DNA from: Lachnospiraceae bacterium
GTDB lineage: Bacteria > Bacillota > Clostridia > Lachnospirales > Lachnospiraceae
Assembly: GCA_029219245.1 (NCBI GenBank)
Contig: JAQXTA010000069.1
Coordinates: 1 to 53,426 of the forward strand
Direction of reading: 5' to 3'
DNA length: 53,426 nt
In this document: positions 9,386 through 17,921 of the stretch, one piece after another
Position numbering within the stretch: the stretch's first letter is position 1
Layout of the letters: each line of letters begins with the position of its first letter
Notes under the pieces: model-generated
Seen by the model: only the letters and a program-made list of their open reading frames with translations
What the model was told of the DNA's origin: nothing
Databases searched by the model: none
Position numbers and translations under genes: made by a program

Positions 9386-10480
9386 TTGACAAAATATATA
9401 GTTTGGGGAACTGGATTGAGAGCTATGAATTATTACAATTTGCTAAAGAATGTTAATTATAGGAATGAATTTAAAATTATCGCTTTTGTGGATAATAATG
9501 CTAAAAAATGGGGGGATGAAATTGATGGCATAAAAATAATATCTCCGTGTGAATTAAGTCGTCTAAAATTTGATTATATAGATATATGGACTGTAAACTA
9601 TAAGGATGATATAAGAAGGCAAATTGTTGATGAAATAAAAATACCAATTGCAAAAATAAAAAATATGTTTGAAGAATATAGGCAGCTGGTTTTAGAAAAA
9701 TATAAAAATGAAAAGGATTCTGAAATAAGAGAGTTTATAAAATACTTTGAAAAGAGTGAAGAGCTGACTGTGTATGGGTTTCAACCGAAAGATAAGCATG
9801 AATTGGCTGAAGTTTATTATGATGAAATTAATGATATGAACTATATTATTTTTGAAGGAAAGAAGCTATATTTGGCAAGAACATTCAATAATTTTTATAT
9901 TAAGGAAGGGAAAAAATATATAGCAGATATTTGGCAAGAGCAGGATGCTAATTCGCCACATTTGTATGAAGAAAACGAAGTAAAGGTTGATTATGGAGAT
10001 GTTGTTATTGATGCGGGTGTATGTGAAGGAAATTTTGCCCTGCATAACATTGAGAAAGCAAAAAAAATGTATTTAATAGAATGCGATTCTAATTGGATTG
10101 AAGCTCTAAAAGCTACTTTTGCGCCATATAAAGATAAGGTTATATTCTGTAACAAAATTTTGAGTGATTATGATTCAGAAAATGCAATTACCTTGAATTC
10201 TTTAATTGATGGTTCAGTAAATTTTATTAAAATGGATATAGAAGGTGGGGAAGTGCAGGCGCTCAAGGGGGCAGATAAGGTATTTGCAAATAGTACTAAT
10301 ATTAAATGTGCTATATGTTCGTATCATAAACATGGTGATGAAGAAATGATTAAACAAATGTTAAATGATTATGGAGTAGAAACAAGTACTTCTAAGGGAT
10401 ACATGCTATTCATTTACGATGATAGTGTATTGAAGAATCCTGAATTAAGACGTGGAGTTGTAAGAGGAATAAAAAGATAA
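9386..10480 (+). CDS. FkbM-family methyltransferase with N-terminal PglD-like domain
   Basis: A 364-residue protein from a TTG start at 9386, set by AAGGAG at 9371-9376; an in-frame stop lies just upstream. The N-terminal unit reads IVWGTG, then FVDNNAKKWGDEIDGIKIISP, the PglD-like pattern. From about residue 200, GDVVIDAGVCEGNFAL is the SAM-binding loop, LIECDSNW the acidic strand end, and NFIKMDIEGGEVQALKGA the FkbM hallmark. FkbM enzymes O-methylate sugars or polyketides. The protein pairs with the DUF616 gene 3 bases downstream, repeating the layout at 4382-6428. Confidence 0.82.
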   Translation: MTKYIVWGTGLRAMNYYNLLKNVNYRNEFKIIAFVDNNAKKWGDEIDGIKIISPCELSRLKFDYIDIWTVNYKDDIRRQIVDEIKIPIAKIKNMFEEYRQLVLEKYKNEKDSEIREFIKYFEKSEELTVYGFQPKDKHELAEVYYDEINDMNYIIFEGKKLYLARTFNNFYIKEGKKYIADIWQEQDANSPHLYEENEVKVDYGDVVIDAGVCEGNFALHNIEKAKKMYLIECDSNWIEALKATFAPYKDKVIFCNKILSDYDSENAITLNSLIDGSVNFIKMDIEGGEVQALKGADKVFANSTNIKCAICSYHKHGDEEMIKQMLNDYGVETSTSKGYMLFIYDDSVLKNPELRRGVVRGIKR

Positions 10481-10483
10481 CAA

Positions 10484-11530
10484 ATGGATATAATAGATGA
10501 AATTCTGAATAATAAAAAAGTATACATATATGGTGCTAGTGAGCAGGGAAAAAATATATGTGTATTTTTACGTAATAATTTTAAAATAAATACGATAGGA
10601 TTTATTGACCAAAAATCAGCACTAAATAACAAAGAGATAATGAAAGGGATTTTTTGTAAGAATAGTACTTGTTTAGAGAATAATTTGTGTTATCCCATTA
10701 TCGTATCACTTAGTGCAAAAAACAGAATTCAAATGGACGAGTTGTTTGAAAAAAACGGCGTTAAAAAATATATATTTTGGTATCAACTAATAAATGAAAC
10801 AAAATTTAAAGAAAAATGGATTGGATGTAGAATTAACAGTAAAGATTTGAGCGTTAAAAAAAATATTGCAATATATACATGTATATCTGGTAATTATGAT
10901 GATTTAAAGTATCCAGAAATAATAGAAGAAAGTTGTGAATATTATGTAATTTCTGATAAAAGACCAGATAATATAGGGCAACTAAAGTGGATAAATATTG
11001 ACACTATAGTACCTAATTCTGATATGAGCAATAAAGAAAAAAACAGATATTGCAAAATGACGGGACACAAAATTTTTAATGATTATGAGTATTCAATTTA
11101 TATTGATGGAAATGTAACTATAAAGCAAGAAATATCTTCATTTGTAAGAAATATCGGTTCAGTAGGTTTAGCTTTATATAGACATGAAACTAGAAACTGT
11201 ATATATGAAGAAGGAATTACTGTTGAGATGATGGGATTGACTGATATAGATATTTTAAGGGAACAACTTATGAATTATGCTAATGATGGTATGCCTGAAG
11301 CATATGGTTTATTTGCCGGAGGAGTAATTGTTAGAGATAACCATAATGTAGATGCCGATAGGATTACAGAGGCTTGGTGGAATGAACATCACAAGTGGAA
11401 TACTAGGGACCAGATTAGTCTGATGTATGTTCTATGGAAAAATGGAATTAATTTAGAAAAAATAGGTGTTTTATATGAAGGAGGATCAAGACTTGAAGAT
11501 CCTCATATAGAGTGGGCAAAACATAAGTAG
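10484..11530 (+). CDS. DUF616 glycosyltransferase with N-terminal PglD-like domain, paralogue of the 5385-6428 gene
   Basis: A 348-residue protein. The N-terminal unit has VYIYGASEQG and FIDQKS, a more diverged PglD-like copy. The C-terminal part repeats the DUF616 motifs of the earlier paralogue: IAIYTCISGNYDDLKYPE, YYVISDKR, RYCKMTGHKIF, YSIYIDGNV and TRDQISLMYVLWKNG. The two proteins align along their length but are clearly diverged, so they probably act on different acceptors or linkages. Only 3 bases separate it from the FkbM gene, indicating one message. Confidence 0.8.
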   Translation: MDIIDEILNNKKVYIYGASEQGKNICVFLRNNFKINTIGFIDQKSALNNKEIMKGIFCKNSTCLENNLCYPIIVSLSAKNRIQMDELFEKNGVKKYIFWYQLINETKFKEKWIGCRINSKDLSVKKNIAIYTCISGNYDDLKYPEIIEESCEYYVISDKRPDNIGQLKWINIDTIVPNSDMSNKEKNRYCKMTGHKIFNDYEYSIYIDGNVTIKQEISSFVRNIGSVGLALYRHETRNCIYEEGITVEMMGLTDIDILREQLMNYANDGMPEAYGLFAGGVIVRDNHNVDADRITEAWWNEHHKWNTRDQISLMYVLWKNGINLEKIGVLYEGGSRLEDPHIEWAKHK

Positions 11531-11539
11531 GGGAAATCC

Positions 11540-11665
11540 ATGAATTATAGGGTAGTTGTATTTGGAGTTTAAGATATATCAGAGGGGATTATTGATTACA
11601 TAGAGAGTAATTTAATGAGCATAGATTTGGTTGTTTCAATAAGTGAAGAAGTATGCTTATGGTAA
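11540..11665 (+). pseudogene. Decayed start of a PglD-like-domain gene
   Basis: A ribosome binding site (AGGGGAAA) is followed by ATG 11540 and ten codons reading MNYRVVVFGV, then an in-frame TAA at 11570-11572. Beyond the stop the same frame stays open for 30 more codons (DISEGIIDYIESNL and so on) to TAA at 11663-11665. The start resembles the first strand and glycine loop of the PglD-like domain at the head of several neighbours. It looks like the truncated, stop-interrupted remnant of another such gene. A chance short frame is the alternative. Confidence 0.4.
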
Positions 11666-11675
11666 GGAGTAAAAA

Positions 11676-12983
11676 ATGATTCAAATTATTAATGACAATG
11701 TTGACTATTTTGAGTTTGATAAATCAAATAGAACAAAAGTTGTATATGGCGCAGGAAATATAACGAGAAAGTATCATACATATCTTGGAGATATTGACTT
11801 TATTTGTGATAAAAAATCAGAAGAGATTAAGGTTATTGATAACATTAAGGTGTATTCTCCGGACATATTAATTCAAAAAAGGGAAAAATATGTTATTATT
11901 CTTTGTGTAAAATCAAAGGATCATAGAAAAGAAATTATAGAAGAATTATCAAATATGAAAATTGATGCCGTTGTGTTTGATTTTTTTGAAAATAAATCAT
12001 TTAATTTATATCATGAAATCGAATACAAACAGAAAGCGTACAAAATAGAAAAGGTCAATTTAGTATGTCAGGATGAGGCGTGGATATTAAAAAAATTTGC
12101 AATTAAAATGAGGGAAGAATTGGAACAGAGAGGAATTACAGCACAAATAAGCCAATTACCAGACCCAGATGCTGATATTAATCACTTTATAGCGCATCAT
12201 TCGTATATGCCAATAAGAAGTTTTAATGATACATTGATGATTACGCATGTAGATTCACTTAACAAATTAAAATTAATTAAGCATCAAATGAAAGTAGCTA
12301 AGATGGCAATTTGCATGTCAAAAGAAACAATGGACTGGCTGACTATTAATGGTGTACCAAGAGAAAAAGTGTGTTATATAAATCCGGCACAGGATGGCAT
12401 TATAAAACCAAGAAAAATAGTTCTTGGAATTACAGGAAGAAATCATGTTGATATAGATCATCGGAGCAGGGCTGATGCACTATTGGATATATGTAGAAAC
12501 ATTGATTCGCACTACTTTGAATTTAAAATCATGGGAGATGGTTGGGATATCATAGTGGATAAGGTGAAAACAATGGGTTTTTCAGTAGCTTATTTTAATC
12601 AATTTGATTATGAGGAGTATATAAGGTTGATGCCATCGCTTGACTATTATCTATATTGGGGATTTGATGAAGGCTCAATGGGATTTTTAGATGCAGTTGC
12701 AGCGGGTATAGGAACAATAGTAACACCACAAGGATATCATCTTGATGTAAAAGGGGGAATAGATTTTCCATGTAGTACAATAGATGATTTTATAGAAGTA
12801 TTACAAGAAATTCAGAAAAAAAGGGAAAAAAAAGTAAAAGCAGTAGAGAAATGGACATGGAACCGATATGTTGATAAGCATTTAGAGGTGTGGGAATACA
12901 TACTTGGAGATGAGCGAAGTATATTTTCTAATCAACATAGATATAGAGATGGGATATATTCAGTTTTAAGAGTAAATTCATAA
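11676..12983 (+). CDS. GT-B-like glycosyltransferase with N-terminal PglD-like domain
   Basis: A 435-residue protein. The N-terminal unit has VVYGAGNITRKY, CDKKSEE and IDNIKVYSPDIL. The remainder has a GT-B look: SKETMDWLTINGVPREKVCYINPAQDG is a linker between halves, and FDEGSMGFLDAVAAGIGTIVTPQGYH is the donor-binding C-terminal part, with an E-x-S-x-G-F-x-x-A stretch like GT4 enzymes. No membrane segment is seen. SD TAAGGAG overlaps the end of the preceding remnant. The sugar is unknown. Confidence 0.72.
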   Translation: MIQIINDNVDYFEFDKSNRTKVVYGAGNITRKYHTYLGDIDFICDKKSEEIKVIDNIKVYSPDILIQKREKYVIILCVKSKDHRKEIIEELSNMKIDAVVFDFFENKSFNLYHEIEYKQKAYKIEKVNLVCQDEAWILKKFAIKMREELEQRGITAQISQLPDPDADINHFIAHHSYMPIRSFNDTLMITHVDSLNKLKLIKHQMKVAKMAICMSKETMDWLTINGVPREKVCYINPAQDGIIKPRKIVLGITGRNHVDIDHRSRADALLDICRNIDSHYFEFKIMGDGWDIIVDKVKTMGFSVAYFNQFDYEEYIRLMPSLDYYLYWGFDEGSMGFLDAVAAGIGTIVTPQGYHLDVKGGIDFPCSTIDDFIEVLQEIQKKREKKVKAVEKWTWNRYVDKHLEVWEYILGDERSIFSNQHRYRDGIYSVLRVNS

Positions 12984-13033
12984 AATTAGAAAATTTTAAG
13001 TATAAAATGATTTTTAGAAAAAGGATATAGTTT

Positions 13034-13468
13034 ATGAGTAAATTAGAAGAAGTAAGAAAGAAAAATCGTTTGTTGGCTATGATTATTAGGAATGATTATG
13101 AATGTGAAGGTGTAGATTTTATTACTCCCGGAGAGTATTCGCAACAGGTAGCTTATATGCATCATCCAACTGGAAAAATCATAGATGCACATGTTCATAA
13201 CGTTGTACATAGGGATGTATTAATGACACAAGAAGTATTATTTATAAAAAAAGGGAAATTACGGGTTGATTTTTATGATGATTATGAGGATTATCTGGAG
13301 AGCAGAGTGCTAAATGCGGGAGACTTAATTTTGCTTGTGTCAGGCGGTCATGGTTTTACTGTACTTGAAGAAATCGAGATGATTGAGGTGAAACAAGGAC
13401 CATATGCAGGTGACCAAGACAAGACAAGATTTAAAGGAATATCAGACACAGAAGTTGCATTTCGTTAG
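13034..13468 (+). CDS. Cupin-fold protein of a glycan cluster
   Basis: A 144-residue single-domain protein. Residues about 40-125 have cupin features: IDAHVHNVVHRDVLMTQEVLF, KKGKLRVDFYDD, LNAGDLILLVSGGHGF and IEMIEVKQGPYAG, matching the two cupin motifs with their histidine and glutamate ligand positions. Such small cupins sit in many capsule and LPS clusters, some as sugar ketoisomerases or epimerases, many without a known reaction. Its stop lies 11 bases before the DegT aminotransferase start, so a joint role in an amino-sugar branch is reasonable but unproven. Confidence 0.65.
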   Translation: MSKLEEVRKKNRLLAMIIRNDYECEGVDFITPGEYSQQVAYMHHPTGKIIDAHVHNVVHRDVLMTQEVLFIKKGKLRVDFYDDYEDYLESRVLNAGDLILLVSGGHGFTVLEEIEMIEVKQGPYAGDQDKTRFKGISDTEVAFR

Positions 13469-13479
13469 AGGTGATTAGT

Positions 13480-14604
13480 ATGGGATTTATACCAGTAAAT
13501 GAACCATTATTAAATGGAAATGAAAAAAAATATCTTTGTGAATGTATAGATACAGGATGGATATCATCAGAAGGTCCTTTTGTTAAAGAATTTGAACAAA
13601 AAATGAGTCATTCGGTAAATAGAAAATTTGGTGTGGCAGTAGCAAATGGAACAGCAGCATTAGAAGTGGCTGTACAAGCCTTGGAAATTGGAAAAGATGA
13701 TGAAGTAATTATGCCAACATTTACTATAATATCATGCGCAATGGCAGTGACGAAAGTTGGGGCGAAACCTGTATTGGTTGATTCTGATAAAAATACTTGG
13801 AATATGAATATAGATGAAATTGAATCGAAAATAACATCTAAAACAAAAGCTATTATGGTGGTTCACTTATATGGACTACCAGTGGAAATAGATAAAGTTC
13901 TTGAAATCGCAAAAAAGTACAATTTAAAAGTTATTGAAGATGCTGCAGAAATGCATGGACAGACCTATTTAGGGAAACCATGTGGTAGCTTTGGAGATAT
14001 AAGCATTTTTAGCTTTTATCCAAATAAGCATATAACAACAGGTGAAGGTGGAATGATTGTTACTGATGATGAAGAACTTACAGAAAAGTGTAAAAGTATA
14101 AGAAATCTTTGCTTTAAAAAGGATGTAAGATATGTTCATGATGAGATAAGTGACAATTACAGATTTACTAATCTTCAAGCGGCGGTTGGACTAGCACAAT
14201 TGGAAAGAATCGACGAATTTGTTAAGATTAAAAGAAATATGGGGACATACTATACTGAACGGCTAAAGGATGTTAAGGGAATAAAATTACCAATTACAAA
14301 AACTAATTACGCAGAGAATATTTATTGGGTGTATGGAATAGTATTGGATGAATCTATAACTTTGGATAATAGAGAAATTCAAAAAAAATTTGCAGAGGAA
14401 GGAATAGGAACTAGAACATTCTTCTGGTGTATGCATGAACAACCAGTTTACATCAAAATGGGCTTTTTTAGAAATGAAAAATATCCAAATGCTGAGTATT
14501 TGGCAAGAAAAGGATTTTATATACCTTCGGGACTTGCTTTAACAGATGAACAGAGAAAAAGAGTAGTTGAAAGTGTAAAAAAAGTAATGAAAGAAATAGC
14601 ATAA
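13480..14604 (+). CDS. DegT/DnrJ/EryC1-family sugar aminotransferase
   Basis: A 374-residue PLP enzyme. PVNEPLLNGNEKKYL and TGWISSEGP at the head, ANGTAALEVAVQAL for phosphate binding, DAAEMHG for the PLP aspartate, and YPNKHITTGEGGM with catalytic Lys183 all match the perosamine-synthetase-like group. The enzyme would transaminate a nucleotide-linked keto sugar using glutamate. ATG 13480 is preferred over GTG 13471 because AGAGGTGA lies 5 bases upstream. It is flanked by a cupin gene and a SAM methyltransferase gene, which suggests an amino sugar that is then N-methylated. Confidence 0.9.
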   Translation: MGFIPVNEPLLNGNEKKYLCECIDTGWISSEGPFVKEFEQKMSHSVNRKFGVAVANGTAALEVAVQALEIGKDDEVIMPTFTIISCAMAVTKVGAKPVLVDSDKNTWNMNIDEIESKITSKTKAIMVVHLYGLPVEIDKVLEIAKKYNLKVIEDAAEMHGQTYLGKPCGSFGDISIFSFYPNKHITTGEGGMIVTDDEELTEKCKSIRNLCFKKDVRYVHDEISDNYRFTNLQAAVGLAQLERIDEFVKIKRNMGTYYTERLKDVKGIKLPITKTNYAENIYWVYGIVLDESITLDNREIQKKFAEEGIGTRTFFWCMHEQPVYIKMGFFRNEKYPNAEYLARKGFYIPSGLALTDEQRKRVVESVKKVMKEIA

Positions 14605-14623
14605 TATATGTGAGGTTGAGAAA

Positions 14624-15382
14624 ATGGAAGTATTCCAAGATTATAGTTATTATTACAATCTCTTTTATAGAGACAAAGACTACAAAAAAGAAGCAGAACA
14701 GATAGATTTTTTATTAAAAGAATATGGAAATAATGTAAAAACTATTATTAGTTTTGGATGTGGAACAGGTAAGCATGACATCGAATTGTTAAAAATGGGA
14801 TATTGCATGGAAGGAATAGATGCATCCAAGACAATGCTTGACATAGCGAAGAAAAACTTTAAGGAAAATAATATTGAGGAAAAAGTCGAAATTGCAGACA
14901 TTAGATTTTTTGAGGCACATAAGTATTATGATGCAGTAATATCATTATTTCATGTGATAAGTTATCAAAATTCAAATGAAGATGTGCTAAAAAGTTTTAG
15001 ATCTGCTAGAAAAGCATTGAAAAATGGAGGAATATTTCTTTTTGATGTATGGTATGGTCCTGGAGTACTTACAGATTTGCCTATTGTGAGAGTAAAAGAG
15101 GTTGAGGATAAAGAAAGAAGGCTTATAAGAATTGCGCAACCCCTGTTACATGATAAGACAAATGTAGTAGATGTATGTTATGAAATATTAATTTCTGATA
15201 AGAACACTAACATAACAAAAAATATTAAAGAAACACATAGTATGAGATATTTCTTTAGACCAGAATTGGAAATGCTACTTGCCGAAACTGGATTTGAATT
15301 AATTGATAATTTAGATTGCAATACGTTAAAAGAGACAAATTACAATTCTTGGACAAGTTATTTTATTGCTAAGGCAGTATAA
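14624..15382 (+). CDS. Class I SAM-dependent methyltransferase, possibly amino-sugar N-methyltransferase
   Basis: A 252-residue protein with YYNLFYRDKDYKKEAEQI at the N-terminus, then SFGCGTGKHDIELLKMGY (SAM loop), GIDASKTMLDIAKK, and ISLFHVISY. The Y-x-x-x-Y-x-D-K-D-Y opening recalls DesVI/TylM1-type N-methyltransferases that act on dTDP-amino sugars. Placement directly after a DegT aminotransferase supports that substrate class. The enzyme class is secure; the amino-sugar substrate is inference. Confidence 0.8.
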   Translation: MEVFQDYSYYYNLFYRDKDYKKEAEQIDFLLKEYGNNVKTIISFGCGTGKHDIELLKMGYCMEGIDASKTMLDIAKKNFKENNIEEKVEIADIRFFEAHKYYDAVISLFHVISYQNSNEDVLKSFRSARKALKNGGIFLFDVWYGPGVLTDLPIVRVKEVEDKERRLIRIAQPLLHDKTNVVDVCYEILISDKNTNITKNIKETHSMRYFFRPELEMLLAETGFELIDNLDCNTLKETNYNSWTSYFIAKAV

Positions 15383-15477
15383 AGAGTTGTAAAACTTTAT
15401 AATGTATGAGTAGTTGTAATGAGTGTATAAAAATGTTTGCTTTCAGTATTAGAAAATGATAAAAGGGGAAGCTAACT

Positions 15478-16728
15478 ATGAAAATTGCAGTATTTGGACT
15501 AGGTAAATATATAAATAAAATTGAAAATCTTTTGCAAAGTAATGTAGAGATTCTTTTTTATATCGATAATGATTTGAAAAAACAAAAAGAATTAAGAAAA
15601 GGTAAAATTACATACTCTTTAAGTGAATGTCCTATTGAGAGTATTGATTATGTGGTAGTCACGGCTTTTTCATATGATATTATATTGAAACAGCTGACTG
15701 TTAATGGAATTCCAAGTGAGAAAATTTGCTCTTTTTATGGAGAACATAGTGAAGAAGATATTTTTTATGAATTATTTTATGCTATTCCTGCGATGCAGTT
15801 TATATTTGAAAGTAAAATGAATAGTATTTTTCAAAAAATAGAAAAACATAACAAACTGATGAGCGAAAATATTTTATATGAAATGATGGATAGGGCTAAA
15901 AAGGAGAGTGTTCAACTTCCTAATATATGTACAGTAGAAGAAACATTGAATACAATATTGAATGAAAAAGCATCAATCAGCAGATTTGGTGATGGAGAGT
16001 TTCAGATTATTTTTGGAGCAGCAAAAGATGTATATCAGGATAATGATGAAAGACTGGCAAAACGCTTAAAAGAAATTCTAATTTCAAATGTAGAGGGGCA
16101 TTTAGTGGCTTTGGCAGATGATTATGGTTGTATGGATGGTCTGAGAGAAGAAAATAAGGATAATATACGACAATATATGACGCCATATGTAAGAAGGCAA
16201 CATTATAAATATATTGATATGAATAAGAAATATTATAATGCATATGTAAGTAGACCATATGTTATATATCCCCACAATTTACGAGAAGCAGCTTCGCAAC
16301 GTTTTGACAATTTGAGGAAAATATGGAATAAAAAAGATATTCTTATTGTGGAAGGGGATAAGACAAGGATGGGGGTTGGAAATGATTTGCTTTCTAACTC
16401 TAATTCTATAAAAAGAATTATTGCACCAAATGAAAATGCCTTTTCAGTATATGAAAAGATATTAGAATCTGTATTAAAAATAAGTAAAGAGTATTTAGTG
16501 TTAATCGCATTAGGTCCTGCCGCAACTGTATTAGCGTATGATTTAGCCAAGAAAGGATATTGGGCTATAGACATAGGACATTTGGATTTAGAGTATGAGT
16601 GGTTCTTGAAAGGTGAAGGTTATAGTTATGTCCCAAATAAGTATAATAATGAGGTTCCTTGTGATTTGGATGTGTTAGATATATGTGACAAAGAATATGA
16701 AAAGTCTATTATAAATATTATCAAATAA
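15478..16728 (+). CDS. GT-D-fold (DUF1792) glycosyltransferase with N-terminal PglD-like domain
   Basis: A 416-residue protein. The N-terminal unit reads IAVFGLGKYINK, then FYIDNDLKKQ. From about residue 150, ASISRFGDGEFQIIFG is the hallmark of DUF1792/GT-D enzymes such as those that extend the glycan of streptococcal serine-rich proteins. Further matches are VRRQHYKY, DILIVEGDKTRMGVGNDLL and LIALGPAATVLAYDLAKKG. The D-x-E in GDGE is the expected metal site. SD AGGGGAAG precedes the ATG. A 95-base gap upstream with no clear terminator separates it from the methyltransferase gene. Confidence 0.82.
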   Translation: MKIAVFGLGKYINKIENLLQSNVEILFYIDNDLKKQKELRKGKITYSLSECPIESIDYVVVTAFSYDIILKQLTVNGIPSEKICSFYGEHSEEDIFYELFYAIPAMQFIFESKMNSIFQKIEKHNKLMSENILYEMMDRAKKESVQLPNICTVEETLNTILNEKASISRFGDGEFQIIFGAAKDVYQDNDERLAKRLKEILISNVEGHLVALADDYGCMDGLREENKDNIRQYMTPYVRRQHYKYIDMNKKYYNAYVSRPYVIYPHNLREAASQRFDNLRKIWNKKDILIVEGDKTRMGVGNDLLSNSNSIKRIIAPNENAFSVYEKILESVLKISKEYLVLIALGPAATVLAYDLAKKGYWAIDIGHLDLEYEWFLKGEGYSYVPNKYNNEVPCDLDVLDICDKEYEKSIINIIK

Positions 16729-16757
16729 ATTTGTGCTAAATTATAAGGAAAATGGAA

Positions 16758-17918
16758 ATGGTTAATAGCTTGATAAGTATTATTGTACCAATATACAATA
16801 TTGAACAATATATTAGTAAGTGCATAAATAGTATCATATGCCAAACATATAATAATATAGAGATTATTTTAGTAGACGATGGATCTACGGATATGTCAGG
16901 CATAATTTGTGATGAGTTCGCGAAAAATGATTTACGAATAAAAGTGCTTCATAAGAATAATGAGGGCCTAGTAAGAGCTAGAAAGAGCGGGTTAAGTATT
17001 GCAAAAGGGGAATATATAGGATTTGTTGATGGTGATGATTATATTGAACCTGATATGTATGAAAAATTATTGGAATTTGCATCTAAGAATAAAGCAGATA
17101 TGGTACATACAGGATATGAGAGCTTAGGCGCTCTATTTCTACCTTGTAGTGAATCTGAAATTATATTGAATGCGGAGAATAGAATATTCCTTTTCGAAAA
17201 ATATGTTTTAGGAATAAAGGAAAAAACAATTTTATCTCCGAGTATATGGAGTAAACTTTTTGCAGCAGATTTGATAAAAAAGTGTTATGAACAGGTTCCG
17301 GATGATTGTTGCTATGGAGAAGATTTCATCTGTTTAGGCTATTGTTTTTTAGAATGCAAAAAAATTGTATTGAGACAAAGGGCATTTTATCATTATGTAA
17401 TTAGGAATGACTCGATAACGCATATACATGTAATAGATAGAATTTCTAAGGAGAGTTATTTATATAGGAAATTTTATGAGATTTTAAGAAAGTATAATGT
17501 AGAGGAATATTTAGAAGAGAAGATCAAAGAGTATTTTGGACATGTTATATGGAATTTAGCAAGAGAAATGAATAAAGATAGCATATTTATACAAAATTAT
17601 TTGTTTCCAGATATTAATATGCTCAAGGGTAAGAGAATAGTGTTGTATGGAGCTGGTAAGGTCGGAAGGGATTATTATACGCAAATATGTAGATATCCTG
17701 AATGTCATATTATGCTATGGGTAGATAAAAATTATGGTGATTATCATTTTCCTTTTTATGAAGTAAAAGAAGTATCTAATATAAAGCAGGATAACTATGA
17801 CATGATTTTGATTGCAGTAAATGATAAGAATACTGCAATACAAATTAAAAATGAGTTAATAGAGAACAGAGTGGATGAAGGAAAAATTATTTGGACGGAA
17901 CCACAAAGTGTATATTAG
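16758..17918 (+). CDS. GT2 glycosyltransferase with C-terminal PglD-like domain
   Basis: A 386-residue protein. ISIIVPIYNIEQYI, LVDDGSTDMSG and FVDGDDYIEPDMYE form a canonical GT2 catalytic domain in the first 130 residues. The last 95 residues are a PglD-like unit: KRIVLYGAGKVGRDYY, then WVDKNYG and MILIAVNDKNTA. Here the accessory domain is at the C-terminus. ATG 16758 suits the AAGGAA site better than ATG 16752, which is only 2 bases away from it; the choice changes two residues. The acceptor is unknown. Confidence 0.85.
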   Translation: MVNSLISIIVPIYNIEQYISKCINSIICQTYNNIEIILVDDGSTDMSGIICDEFAKNDLRIKVLHKNNEGLVRARKSGLSIAKGEYIGFVDGDDYIEPDMYEKLLEFASKNKADMVHTGYESLGALFLPCSESEIILNAENRIFLFEKYVLGIKEKTILSPSIWSKLFAADLIKKCYEQVPDDCCYGEDFICLGYCFLECKKIVLRQRAFYHYVIRNDSITHIHVIDRISKESYLYRKFYEILRKYNVEEYLEEKIKEYFGHVIWNLAREMNKDSIFIQNYLFPDINMLKGKRIVLYGAGKVGRDYYTQICRYPECHIMLWVDKNYGDYHFPFYEVKEVSNIKQDNYDMILIAVNDKNTAIQIKNELIENRVDEGKIIWTEPQSVY

Positions 17919-17921
17919 TAT

